From Roseivirga sp. E12 (lineage in GTDB: Bacteria > Bacteroidota > Bacteroidia > Cytophagales > Cyclobacteriaceae), in NCBI RefSeq assembly GCF_017592825.1, contig NZ_JAGFMD010000014.1:1-51904 (forward strand): DNA of 51,904 bases. The letters are read 5' to 3'. The notes below the pieces were generated by a model that saw only the letters and a list, made by a program, of their open reading frames with translations, was not told the DNA's origin and searched no databases. A program made the position numbers and the translations under genes. Below are positions 1-15,000 of the stretch, one piece after another. The first letter of the stretch is position 1; every line of letters begins with the position of its first letter.

Positions 1-3000
1 TTTACCAATACAGCAACTGTTTCGGCTTCTGATGTCTTTGATACTGATGGAACTGATAACGCGGCAAGTGCTTCTGTTACATTGCAGTCTTCTGACATCA
101 ACATTACTAAGACTGTAGACAACCCTACTGCCAATGTGGGTGAGAATGTAGTCTTTACTGTTACTGCTACTAACACCGGTTCAGACAATGCAACTGGACT
201 TAGCATTACTGATCAACTGCCTAGTGGATATACTTTCGTTAGCGCAACAGAATCTACTGGTACTTACAACAGCGGTTCTGGGGTTTGGACTATCGGAGCA
301 TTGAACAATGCCGCTTCTGCTACACTAACCATTACTGCTACTGTACTATCAACCGGTGATTATGGAAATACTGCTTCTGTAACTGCACTAGATCAACTGG
401 ATCCGGATAACTCTGATGACTCGGCTACCACAGCTGTTAACCCTCCTAGAGCGGATCTTGAATTGACGAAAGTGGTCAACAATTCGAACCCGAATGTGGG
501 CGATGTCATCACATTTACGGTAAGTGTTACGAACAACGGACCTAGTACTTCTTCGGCAACCGGAGTAGAGATAACTGACCTACTTCCTTCAGGCTATACC
601 CTGGGTACTGCTACTCCAAGTACAGGAACCTACGTATCTGGTACTGGAATTTGGACAGTGGGCACGATCGCGAAAGATGCTACAGAAACATTAACCATTA
701 CCGCAACTGTACTTGCTGCAGGTAACTTTACAAATACTGCTACTGTTACTGGTGCCGATCAATTCGACCCGGATGCCGGTAATAATACAGCGACTGCTAG
801 TATAGTCGCCTTGTCTTCAGACCTATCATTGACCAAGGCAGTGAGTAATGCGACTCCAAATGTGGGAGATGACATCACTTTTACGTTGACTATGGGTAAT
901 GCCGGTCCGGATGTAGCTACCAATGTAGCTGTGACAGATCTATTACCAAGCGGATACACTTTTGTGTCTTCTAACACAACATTTGGTACTTATTCAGCGT
1001 CAACAGGTCTTTGGGATATTGGAACCGTTTCTACTACACAGGCTCCGGTATTGACCATTGTGGCCAAGGTGCTTGCAACCGGAACATATGATAATACTGC
1101 ATCCATTACCGGTTCTGATCAGGATGACCCGACAAGTGGAAATAACACCTCCACTACAGCGGTAACGGCTCAAAAAGCAGACTTAAGCATCACAAAGCTT
1201 CAGAACACTAGTACACCAATACCAGGTGCTCAGATAACATATACTGTTACGGTTACTAACAATGGACCAAACGATGCAACCAATGTTCTAGTGAGTGATC
1301 GTCTTCCTTCTGGACTGACATTTGTCTCTTCTACTGAAAGCGCTGGAACATATAATTCTGGTACTGGAGTTTGGACAGTTGGAAGTCTTTCTAATAGTTC
1401 TTCTGCGGTACTGACCTTAACAGGAACAGTACTGACAACTGGAAGTACTACGAATGTTGCCAATATTGACAGTGCCGATCAGTTCGACACAGACAATTCT
1501 AACAACAGTGCAAGCCAGACTTACACTTTACAACAATCTGATATTTCCATCACGAAAGTGGTAGACAATGCATCGGCTAATGTTGGAAGCAACGTGACAT
1601 TTACCGTTACAGCATCTAATGCTGGACCTGATAATGCTACTAACCTTGTAGTGAACGATCTACTTCCTTCTGGATATACCTTCGTGAGCCATGTGGCAAG
1701 TCAGGGTACTTATGTATCGGGTACAGGTGTGTGGACCGTGGGAACAGTGAATAATGCGGCAAACGCTACATTAACTGTAGTAGGAACTGTACTAGCTACT
1801 GGTGACTATGGAAACACTGCTTCTGTTGGAAGCCTCGATCAGCAAGACAATACTTCTACAAACGACCAAGCGACAAGTACAGTAACACCTCCACGCGTTG
1901 ACATTAGTATGGCAAAAGTGGTCGATAGAGAAAGAGTAAATACCGGAGACGCTGTCACCTTCACCCTAACGGTGAAAAACAACAGCACTACTACAGATGC
2001 TACAGGAATCACAGTAACTGATCTATTGCCTTCAGGATATACCTACACTGGAGATACTCCAAGTCAGGGTGCTTATGTATCCGGAACGGGAGTTTGGACA
2101 GTGGGTAGTCTCGCCAAAAACACCACGGCTACTCTGGCCATTACGGCAACCGTAAACGGGGCTGGCGACTTCACCAATACCGCAACAGTCACAGCTGTTG
2201 ATCAATTTGATACGGATACTACAAACGATGCTGCAACTGCTTCAACTACCAAGCAATCTGCTGATATAGCCATAGCTAAAACAGTGAGTGATGCAGCACC
2301 TCAAGTGGGCGATCAAGTGACTTTCACAATCACAGCAACTCATACTGGTGACGATGCTGCTACAGGTGTTACCATTACAGATGCATTGCCTACAGGCTAC
2401 ACCTTCGTAAGTGCAAGTACACTAACAGGTAGCTACAGCAGTGGAACCGGTGTTTGGACGGTTGGATCAATCGAAGTCAACTCGTCAGTAACATTGACGA
2501 TTACTGCAACAGTACTTTCAACAGGAACTTATAACAATACAGCTACACTAACGACAATCGATCAAGCCGATAGCAATGCCGGTAATGATTCTGCGACAGC
2601 AACAGTAGTAACACAGTTTGCTGACCTGAACATGACGAAGACTGTTGATAACGCCTCTCCTATCCCAGGAGCGGATGTGATCTTTACAGTAACAGTATTG
2701 AACCAAGGTGGTGGACAAGCAACAAATGTCACTATCACTGATCAATTGCCAAGTGGCTATACGTTTGTAAGTGCTTCTACTTCTCAAGGCAGCTATTTAT
2801 CAGATACTGGTGTTTGGACAGTAGGTACTTTAGCCAATGGTGCAAGTGCTTCACTGACACTTAGAGCAACTGTTAAGTCTAGTGGTGTTTACAATAATAC
2901 TGCTTCAGTTACCACTTCAGATCAGTTTGACAGTGACGGAACGGACAACAGCGCTAGCCAATCAGTAACAGTTCAGAACTCTGACATTAACCTTGCAAAG

Positions 3001-6000
3001 TCTGTCGATAATGCGACTGCCAATGTGGGTCAAAACGTAGTATTTACCGTTACAGCTATCAATCAAGGTCCTAATGATGCGACCAATGTCATTATCAAAG
3101 ATCAGCTTCCAGCAGGATACACTTTCGTATCTAGCAGTACAGCTACTGGTAGCTACAGTAATGCAACTGGGCTATGGACACTAGGGTCTTTAACTAATGG
3201 TGCAACTGCAACACTAGATATCACAGCTACTGTAGTAAATGTTGACAACAACACTAATACGGCATCTGTACAATCACTGGATCAGCTTGATCCGGATGCT
3301 ACAGACGATTCAGCCACAGCTACAGTGACTCCTCCTATTGCAGAATTGGGTATTACCAAAACTGTCGATGTGGTAACAACTACTCCGGGTGACCCAGTAG
3401 TCTTCACAGTTACTGTTACAAGTGGTGGAGCGAGTACTGCTGATGCGACAAATGTCACAGTTACTGATCTATTGCCAACAGGATATACTTACACAGGTGA
3501 TACGCCTAGTCAAGGAACATATACTTCGGGAACTGGAGTTTGGGATATTGGTACAATCACCAATGGTGGTTCAGTTACTTTAACCATTAATGCCACTGTA
3601 ACTGCCGTAGCAAACTACACGAACGTGGCGAGCATCACTGCATCAGATCAGTTCGATCCGAACGGTGGAAACAATACAGCCTCGGTTAGTCCTACAGTTC
3701 AGTCTATCGACTTACAAATGACCAAAACGGTGGACAATGCCACTCAGGATGTAGGTGAAAGCGTAATATTTACAGTATCACTCCTCAACAACGGACCTGA
3801 CCTAGCGACTAATGTTGTTGCGAATGATCTATTGCCTTCTGGATATACCCTTGTATCAAGCACAGTGTCTCATGGTACTTATGTATCAGGAACTGGCGTC
3901 TGGACGGTAGGTAGTTTGGCAAATGCCGAAACAGCGACATTAACGCTGAGAACGACAATCAACTCGACTGGTGTTTACACCAATACAGCTTCGGTTACTT
4001 CTGCGGATCAAACTGATTCAAATGGCGCAAATGATTCAGACAATGCGGTTTCTGCCCCTCTACTTTCAGAAGTGGGCGTGACCAAAGTGGTTGATAATAG
4101 CACGCCACTACCGGGTGGAACTGTAGAGTTTACCATAGTTGCTACTAACAGCGGTACTGCAACAGCAAATGGTGTTCAAATTACAGATGTACTTCCTTCG
4201 GGATACACATTTGTAAGTACGCCAACCATTACAGCCGGTACCTATACAAATACTTCAGGCCTTTGGGATGTAGGAAATATTGCAGCGGTTGGTAGCCAGA
4301 CTTTGGTAATTAGAGCAACAGTTAATACGGCTGGTACTTATACCAATACAGCTACAATTACACGTAACAATACTTTTGACACTAATGCGGCTAATAACAC
4401 TGCATCTGAGTCTGTTACCATGCAGCAGTCAGATTTGAGCGTCACTAAGGTTGTCGACAATGCAACTACAAATGTTGGTCAAAATGCAACGTTCACCATT
4501 ACGGTTAGTAATGCTGGACCGAGCAATGCGACTAATGTCAATATCCTTGACCTGCTTCCTTCAGGCTATACCTTCTCTAGTGCTACACCTAGCCAGGGAA
4601 CATACACTTCTGGAACGGGCGTTTGGGCTGCGGGAACCATTAACAATGGTAATAATGCGACTTTAGATATTGTTGCTACAGTACTTTCAACAGGTACTTA
4701 TACAAATACTGCTAGTGTTCAGTCATTAGATCAGTTCGATGGTACATCAACTAATGACAGTGCTTCGGAATCAGTTGATCCTGCTAATATTGATTTGGCA
4801 CTAACCAAATCGGTTTCACCTGCTGGAGCAAATGTTGGAGATCAAGTAACCTTCACAGTCCTTCTAGAAAACAATGGACCTGATGGTGCTACAGGCATAT
4901 CCGTGACAGACCTCCTACCTGCAGGTTATGCGTTCGTAAGCGCAACTGCCGACCAAGGCACCTATGCCAGCGGAACAGGAATTTGGACAGTAGGTAGTCT
5001 TGCAAATGGCGTTGCCAAATCGCTTGAGATTGTAGCCACATTGAATGCTGCGGGAGCACTGACTAATACAGCAACTGTTTCTGCAGTAGCAGAATTTGAT
5101 ACCAATACTGCTAACAATACAGCGACAGCAGCAGCCTTTATCGAAAGTTCGGATATCTCTGTTGCCAAATCTGTAGACAACCTCACTCCTAATATTGGTG
5201 AGTCCGTAATCTTTACCGTAGTGGTGAACAACTCTGGACCAGATCCTGCTGACAACCTAATCGTTACCGATCTATTGCCAAGCGGATTTACTTATGCAAG
5301 CCATACCGTAGATAGAGGTTCTTATGTTTCAGGAACAGGCGTTTGGAGTATCGGCACACTGAATGATGCCGGAACAGCCACGCTACGTGTTACTGCCACA
5401 GTGCTATCAACTGGAAGCTACGCGAACACCGCTTCGGTTACTTCACTAGATCAGAATGATCCAGATGCTACAGATGACACAAGTACTATTACTGTAGTGC
5501 CAATGGTAGCTGACCTAAATGTTACCAAGTCAGTAGACAATGCGACTCCTAATATAGGGGATGATGTAATCTTTACAGTGAACGTATTGAATCAAGGAAC
5601 TGGGGCAGCTACAGGTGTTCAGGTGACTGATCTATTGCCAAGTGGATACACACTTGTAAGTGCAGTGACTTCTCAAGGCAGCTACGTTTCTTCTACTGGT
5701 CTATGGACTGTAGGAGGAATCGCCAATGGTTCGACAGCTACTTTGACACTGAGAGCTACGGTGCTCGCAACAGGAAATTATACCAATACGGCTACAGTTA
5801 CGGCTTCTGACCAATTCGATGGTGATGCCACGGACAACTCAGATACCGCACTGGTTACTTTGGAAACTTCGGATATCGCCATAACCAAAACGGTTGACAA
5901 TGCAACTGCCAATGTGGGTGAGAATGTAACATTTACAGTGACTGTTAATAACACAGGAGCTGACAATGCAACAAATCTCAGCATCAATGAAGCCTTGCCT

Positions 6001-9000
6001 TCTGGTTATGCATTCTTGAGTGCCACAGCGTCTGTGGGTACTTATAGCAGCGGAGCTGGTGTATGGACAATAGGTTCGCTCAACAATGCTGCTTCTGCAA
6101 CATTGACCATTACAGCAACAGTACTTTCTACGGGTGACTTTACGAATACAGCTTCGGTTAAAGACCTCGATCAGCAAGACCCTGACAACACAGATGATTC
6201 GGCTTCTGAAACAGTGACAGCTCCGGTAATGGACCTAGAATTGGTAAAAACTGTAAGTAATAGCAGTCCAAATGTGAGTGACCTCATCACATTCACGGTG
6301 ACGCTAACGAATAACGGCCCTACTGCAGGTTCGGCATCAGGGATTGAAGTAGTTGATGTATTGCCTTCAGGATATACATTTAGCTCAGCTACACCTAGCG
6401 TAGGTACTTATACCAACGGCACTGGGCTTTGGACAGTAGGTAGCTTAGCAAAAGATGCTAGCGCTACCTTGGTGATCACTGCTACAGTTCTATCGACTGG
6501 AGACTTTGCCAACACAGCAGCTATCACAGCAGCTGACCAGTTCGATCCAAATACAGGTAACAATACATCTACCGCTACAATTGTAACACAGTCTGCTGAT
6601 CTCGCATTAGTGAAAACGGTGGATAGTGCAACGCCTAATGTGGATGATGAAGTTACTTTCACATTGACACTATCTAATGCAGGACCAGACTTAGCAACCA
6701 ATGTTGCCATTACCGATATCCTACCAAACGGATACCAGTTTGTGAGTTCTAATACAGCATTCGGCAACTATAGCGCAACAACAGGTCTTTGGACTGTGGG
6801 TAATGTGACTACTGCTCAATCTCCAGTGTTGACCATCAGAGCGAAAGTGTTGCCGACTGGTACGTACAATAACACTGCATCGATTTCAGCTTCGGATCAG
6901 GACGATCCTACGACAAGCAACAATTCAAGCACTGCTAATGTAGATGCACAGATCTCTGATTTGAGCATTACTAAGATGCTGAACGATAACAACCCTATTC
7001 CGGGAGCGACTGTGGTTTATACCATCACGGTAACGAATGATGGCCCTGACGCTGCTACTTCGGTTGAGGTAAGCGATAGACTTCCATCAGGTATTGCCTT
7101 CGCTAGCTTCACTGCCAGCACAGGAACATACGATGCCAATACAGGCATCTGGACTGTAGGTGGTCTAGTGAATAGCTCTAGTGCTGTGTTGACATTGACA
7201 GGAACGGTTCAAACCACTGGCAACTTCACCAACGTAGCGAACATCAACAGTGCTGATCAGTTTGATTCTGACAATAGCAACAACAGTGCGAGCCAAGGCT
7301 TGACCTTACAAGAGGCTGATATTGCTGTTACTGTAGCTGTAGACAATGCTTCTGCGAATGTTGGAGAGAATGTAACGTTCACTGTAACGGTGAATAACAA
7401 TGGTGGAGATGATGCGACTAACCTTGTAATCGACAACCTCCTCCCTTCTGGCTACACACTAGTAAGTCAATCTCCAGCTACAGGATCGTACAATGCCACT
7501 ACAGGTGTTTGGACAGTGGGCAACCTTGCCAATGGAGGTTCTACTACCCTAACTGTAGTAGCTACTGTAAATGCTTCGGGTGATTATGGTAATACTGCAT
7601 CACTAAGCAGCTTAGATCAAGTAGACGATAACAGCACGAACGATCAGGATACTGAAACTGTAACGCCTCCAAGAGTAGACATTAGCGTTGCTAAGACTGT
7701 AGACCAAGACCGCGTGAATACTGGCGATGAAATCACATTTGTGATTACAGCTACAAACAATGACGGTTCTGAAGATGCTTCTGGTGTCGTGATTACAGAT
7801 CTATTGCCTGACGGTTATACCATTACAGGTAGCACGCCTAGCCAAGGTACTTACGTATCGGGCACTGGCGTATGGACAGTGGGCAACTTGGCGAGTAACA
7901 GTATTGCAACCTTGGCCATAACGGCAACTGTTAATGCTACTGGTAATTTTGAAAATACAGCTACAGTTACTGCTGCCGATCAATTCGATCCTGATACAGA
8001 TAACAACACGTCTAGCGTATCGACAGAAAAGCAAGTTGCAGATATCGCTGTAACCAAAGTGGTAGACGATGCTGCACCGCAAATCGGAGATCAGATCAAG
8101 TTTACAATTACAGCTACGCATACAGGCACTGACGATGCAACGGGAGTAACAATTACCGATGCCATCCCTAGTGGTTACGATGTGGTAGGTTCGACTACGG
8201 TTAATGGTAGTTTCAATAGCGGAACAGGCATTTGGACTGTAGGTACTATACCTGCAAATACAGCTGTTTCTCTTGAGATAATGGTGACTGTGAAATCGAC
8301 TGGTGTTTACAACAACACAGCATCGCTAAGCACAATTGATCAAGCCGATGGTGACAATGGTAACGACTCAGCTACGGCTAACGTAGTGCCTCAAGTCGCT
8401 GACATCAACCTCACTAAAACGGTTGATAACGCTGCCCCAATAGCTGGTGATGACGTTATCTTTACTGTAACAGCCATGAACCAGGGAACTGGCGAGGCTA
8501 CCAATGTTGAAATCACAGATCAATTGCCAAGCGGTTACTCACTTGTGAGTTTCTCAACATCTCAAGGCACTTATACCACAAGCACAGGAGTTTGGACAGT
8601 TGGTACATTGGCCAACGGAGGAAGTGCTTCATTGACAATCAGAGCAAGAGTACTTTCAACAGGAGATTACAATAACACCGCTTCGGTAACTGCTTCCGAT
8701 CAGTTTGATAATGACGCAACTGACAATACTGCTTCTAGAAGCGTAACGGTTCAGTCATCAGACATCAGCATTACTAAGGTGGTAGACAATGCTTCGGCTA
8801 ATGTTGGTGAAAACGTAGTGTTCACGGTAACTGCAAGCAATGCTGGGCCTGATGCCGCAACGAATCTCGAGGTTCGAGACGATTTGCCTGCCGGATACAC
8901 CTTCGTATCAAGCAGTACGGCTAACGGAAGCTTCAGCAATGCGACTGATATCTGGACCATCGGTACATTGGCTAGCGGAGCATCTGCTACCTTAACAATT

Positions 9001-12000
9001 ACGGCTACCGTAGCATCTGTTGATGACAATGTGAATACAGCATCTGTTGCCGAACTCGATCAGCTTGATCCTGATAGTTCGAATGATAATGCTTCAGCAA
9101 CGGTAACGCCTCCGGTGGCGGATCTATCCATCACCAAAGGTGTGAATACAACCACCCCTACGGTGGGCGAGGAAGTAACCTTCACGCTAACGGTACAAAG
9201 TGAAGCATCTAGCACTGCTGATGCCACCAATGTGGAAGTTACAGATGTACTACCTGACGGATACACATTCGTTAGCGCAAGTACTGCATCTGGTACTTAT
9301 GACAATACTACTGGAGCTTGGGCTGTAGGTACAGTTGCCAATGGAGCTAATGCAACATTGACGATTAATGCCACTGTAAATGCTACAGGTGACTTAACCA
9401 ACATTGCAAGAATTACGGCCTCTGATCAGTTTGACCCTGATCAAGGAAATAATACGGCTACGGTGAGTACAAACTCTCAAGCAATCGATCTTGCAGTGAC
9501 CATTACACCAGATGTTACTACTCAGGATGTTGACGGTGAAGTGACCTTCCAAATCACGCTCACTAACAATGGCCCTGATGCAGCAACAGGAGTAATTGCG
9601 AATAACATATTGCCTGACGGATTCACTTTCGTATCTGCCAACCAAGACTTCGGCACATACAATGAGACTACCGGAACGTGGAATATCGGTGCACTGGCCA
9701 ACGGAGCCACGGCTAACTTAACCGTAGTAGGTAAGGTGCTGAGCACAGGAAACTATACGAACACCATTTCAGTAGTTTCAGCAAACCAGACGGATCTTGA
9801 TAACACCAATGATGAGGCAAGTACTACTATTACTGCCCTCCTATCTGATGTATCAATAACAAAAGTGGTTAGCAATGCTACTCCAGTTCCTGGCGAAGCC
9901 ATAGAATTCACAGTAACCGCTTCTAACGCTGGTCCTAACAGTGCAAGAGAAGTTCAAGTAACAGATGTACTGCCTAGCGGATATACCTTCGTGAATGCGA
10001 CAAGAACAAAAGGTACTTATGACAATACCACAGGTATCTGGAACATTGGTACCATTGGTAATGGAACCACACAGACGCTAATCATTAGAGCGACAGTAAA
10101 TGCAACTGGTGATTACTTGAACACAGCCACCAGTACTAGAAATTCAACCTTCGATACTGACGCAAGCAATGACAGCGCAACTGCGACTGTTACGGTTCAA
10201 GAAGCAGATGTAAGTGTTACCAAGATTGTGAGTAACAACATTGCCAATGTTGGCGAAAACGTAACATTTACGGTTACTGCATCTAATGCAGGACCTGACA
10301 CTGCTACCAATGTGGAGATTGTCGACAAGCTGCCTACAGGCTTTGCCTTTGTAAGTGCAGCGCCTAGCCAAGGCACATACAATGCAACAAGCGGAGTATG
10401 GACCTTAGGAACATTAAATAATTCAAGTAGTGCCACAATCACGATCATAGCCACCGTTCAATCAACCGGTGTCTATGAGAATGTGGCTTCGGTCCAACGT
10501 GTAGATCAGAATGATACTGATAACACCAATGACTCTGCTACTGCAACAGTGACTCCTCCGAATGCGGACCTTGCCGTCACCAAAGTGATTGACGATGCAA
10601 GTCCAAACGTGGGTGACAATGTTACTTTCACAGTAACTGTTACTAACAATGGGCCTGATCAAGCAACGGACATTGTGGTGACCGATCAGTTACCTTCTGG
10701 ATTCACCTTGGTGAATGCCACCGAAAGTCAAGGTGCTTATGTTTCAGGAACCGGAATCTGGACAGTTGGTAGTTTAACGAATGGAAGTGTAGCCACACTT
10801 GAAGTACTAGCTACAGTGAATGTGACTGGTGACAGAACAAACACAGCATCAATCACCAGTGTGAATGAGTTTGATCCAGAGACAGCGAACAATACTGCTA
10901 GCGTTTCTTCAGGCATTCAGAACTCTGACCTAAGCGTTTCTAAGTCTGCTAGTGATTTGACACCGAATGTGGGTGATGAAATTACCTTCACGGTAACAGT
11001 GAATAATGCTGGACCTGATGCCGCTTCGAATATCACGATCACCGATCAGCTACCTTCAGGGTTTACTTTCGTAAGTGCGACTCCATCTAGAGGTACCTAT
11101 GACAACTCAACTGGTCTATGGTCATTTGCAAGCCTGAACAATGCAGGTGTAGCAACACTAGTGGTAAAAGCAACTGCCCTATCGACTGGAAGCTTTGTAA
11201 ACACAGCAACAATCACTGCTGCGGATCAAAACGACACTGATAACACGAACAACAGTGCATCTGTGACGCTGGACCCTATGATTGCTGACCTAGCCATTAC
11301 TAAGGCAGTGGACAATGCCAATCCAGTTCCTGGTGATGATGTAATATTCACCATCAACCTTACGAATGACGGACCTGATGCTGCTACTGGAATTACAGTG
11401 ACAGATCAGATACCGAGCGGATTCGCTATAGTGAGTGCAGTAGCTTCTCAAGGCACTTACACTTCAAGCACTGGTGCATGGACAATTAGTAGTCTTGCCA
11501 ATACTGCAACAGCGACATTGACCATCAGAACTACAGTACAGTCGACTGGTGACTTCGCCAATACAGCTACCGTTACAGCTTCTGATCAGTTCGATGACGA
11601 CAATACAAATAATACAGCCAGCAGTGCTGTGACTTTACAGTCATCAGATATCAACGTTACGAAGGCAGTCGATAATGACGATGCCAACGTGGGCGAAACA
11701 GTGACCTTCACTGTGACTGTTACAAATGATGGTACTGATAGAGCCACTGGCTTGACCATACTCGATCAACTGCCATCAGGTTATAACCTAATTTCGGCTA
11801 ACCCGAGTGCTGGAAGCTATGTTTCGGCAACAGGTATCTGGACTATTGGACAACTAACCAATGGTAGCACAGCAACATTGACCATGAGCGCCTCAGTACT
11901 CTCAAGTGGAGATTACACTAACAGCGCATCGGTAAATACGCTAGATCAAATCGATCCGAATAGTGCCAATGACTCAGCTTCTGCTGTGGTAACTCCACCA

Positions 12001-15000
12001 AGAGCTGACCTAGCCATCACTAAGACGGTTGACAACACCAGTCCGAACGTTGGCGATGTAATCACATTTACCGTATCGGTGATTAACAATGGACCAAGTA
12101 CTTCGGCTGCCACGGGTATTGAAGTGACAGACTTAATACCTTCTGGTTATACCCTCGTCACTCCTACTGCAAGTCAAGGAGCATATGATAGCAACTCTGG
12201 TATATGGACCCTAGGTTCTCTTGCCAATGCTGCTACTGCGACCTTAACGATGACAGCAACAGTGAATGAGTCTGGTGACTTCACTAACACTGCAAGAATT
12301 TCGGCTAGTGATGTCTTCGATCCAAATGAAGGAGATAACACGGCTAGTGCAAGTATATTAGCGCAAGCTTCTGATCTTGAAGTAACCAAGTCAGTAAGCA
12401 ATGCCATGCCGAATGTTGGTGAGAACGTAACCTTCACCATCAACTTGAGCAATTTGGGTCCTGACCCAGCAACAGGTGTTCAGGTAACCGATCAAATACC
12501 TAGTGGATATGACTTTGTTTCTGCAACAACCAACTTCGGTTCGTATGCGGATAACACAGGGCTTTGGACATTAGGATCGATCGCTAATACTCAAACTGCA
12601 ACATTGACCATAGTGGCAACGGTAACTGAAACCGTCAACTATGACAATACAGCTACAATTACTGCCGTAGATCAGGACGATCCTGAAGAGGCCAACAACG
12701 AAGCTACCGTTGAGGTAACAGCACAATTTGCTGACCTGAGCGTATCGAAAACTGTTGATAATGCTTCTCCAGTACCAGGCGAAGATGTGATCTTCACTAT
12801 TACAGCAGCAAATCAAGGCCCGAATACAGCAACTAATATTGAAATCACTGATCAACTGCCGAGCGGATATGTACTGGTGAGCAGCAATGCTTCCATCGGC
12901 ACTTATTCTAGCACAACAGGTATTTGGAGCATCGGAAGTATTGGAAGCTCAGGCAGTGCCGTGCTTACCATCAGAGCGACAGTTCAAGCTTCTGGTGACT
13001 ATACAAACACTGCATCTGTAACAGCATCCGACCAGTTTGATGTAGACAGCTCAGATAATCAAGCGTCTACTAGCGTAACTGTTCAGACTTCAGACATTGT
13101 TATTACCAAAACGGTAGACAATGACGATGCTAATGTTGGCGAAAACGTGGTATTCACAGTTACGGTAACCAATAATGGACCGAACACTGCGACAGGCCTG
13201 GCAGTAACAGATCAGTTGCCATCAGGCTATACCTTCGTAAGCGCTACATCTAACCAAGGTACTTTCACAAGTGCTACTGGAAACTGGAACATTGGAACAT
13301 TGCCAAATGCAGGTGTAGTTACACTTGAAGTAACAGCAACGGTACTGGCAACTGGTGACTACACGAACACGGCTACCGTAAGCAGTTTAGATCAGGTTGA
13401 CCCTGACAACACAAGTGATACAGCATCTGGAACGGTAACACCTCCACGTGCTGACCTTAACTTGACTAAGGTGGTTGATGCTAATAACCCTAATGTTGGC
13501 GATCAGGTAACGTTCACCGTAACCTTGACAAACAATGGACCTAGCACTGCCGCGGCAACAGGAATTGAAGTAACTGACCAATTGCCATCGGGTTATGCAT
13601 TGACAAATGCCACCACTACCCCAGGTACGAGCTACAACAATGTAAATGGTGTTTGGACTGTTGGAGATCTCGCCAATGGCGAAATGGTTGTATTGACTAT
13701 TGAAGCAACCGTCAAAGAGAATGGTGACTTTACCAATACGGCCAGCGTAACAGCATCTGATGTATTCGATCCGAATGAAGGTGACAATACAGCTAGTGCA
13801 AGTATTGTGGCACAGTCGGCAGACCTCTCATTGACTAAGACTACCAACGATGCCACACCAAATGTGGGTGATGATGTTACTTTCACAATTAGTGTGAACA
13901 ACCTTGGCCCTGATGCTGCAACTGGTGTTGTAGTAACGGATCAACTGCCATCTGGCTATGACTTTGTAAGTGCCAACACCTCCTTCGGTAGCTACAACAA
14001 TGCTACTGGCCTTTGGACTATCGGATCAGTTGGTAATGGTACAACTGCTACTATCAACCTAATCGCGAAGGTTAAATCGACTGGTGATTACGATAACACA
14101 GCAACAATTACAGCTTCTGACCAGGATGATCCTGATTCAGACAATGATGATGCTACGGTAAATATTACAGCGCAATTCGCTGATCTGAACATTAGCAAAG
14201 CGGTAGATAATGCATCTCCTGTACCAGGTGAGGATGTAATCTTCACCGTAACGCTTCTGAATGAAGGACCGAATGCTGCAACCAATATTGAAGTAACCGA
14301 TCAGGTACCTGATGGCTACAGCATTGTTAGCACAACCGCTTCGGTTGGAACATATGTGAGCAGCACAGGAGTTTGGTCATTGAGCAGTCTAGGCAGTAAT
14401 GCCTCAGCAACGCTAGTGATTAGAGCCACTGTACAATCAGCAGGTATCTTCACAAACACAGCTACAGTTACTGCATCTGATGTATTCGATACAGACAATA
14501 CAGATAATAGTGCAAGTGCTTCTGTTACCCTTCAAACGTCTGATATCAGTATTACTAAATCAGTAAGCAATGCTTCGGCAAACGTGGGTGATGAAGTAAC
14601 CTTCACAATAGTAGCCACTAATGATGGACCAAACGAAGCGACAGGATTAGTCATTGAAGACCTTATCCCATCAGGATACGACCTAATCAGTGCTATCTCT
14701 ACTAAAGGATCATACAATAGTGGTTCTGGACTTTGGACTGTCGGTTCGCTGAACAATGCTGCCACTGCAACGCTAACGGTTGTAGCTACGGTGAAGGCAT
14801 CCGGAGACTATGCAAACACAGCTGCTGTAAATGCACTAGATCAAAACGATCCTGACAATGCAAATGATCAGGCAACTGCAACGGTAGATCCGCCAAGAGC
14901 TGACCTAGAACTAACCAAGACAGTAAGTGCTACTGATCCTAATGTAGGAGATGTTATTACGTTCATCGTAACACTGACCAACAATGGACCAAGTACATCA

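Noticed and set aside
82-84. Apparent start codon of the giant gene
   Set aside because: It is a TTG inside the tail of a DUF11 unit; the frame is open back to base 1 and the upstream codons encode the normal repeat ending, so the gene begins outside the window.
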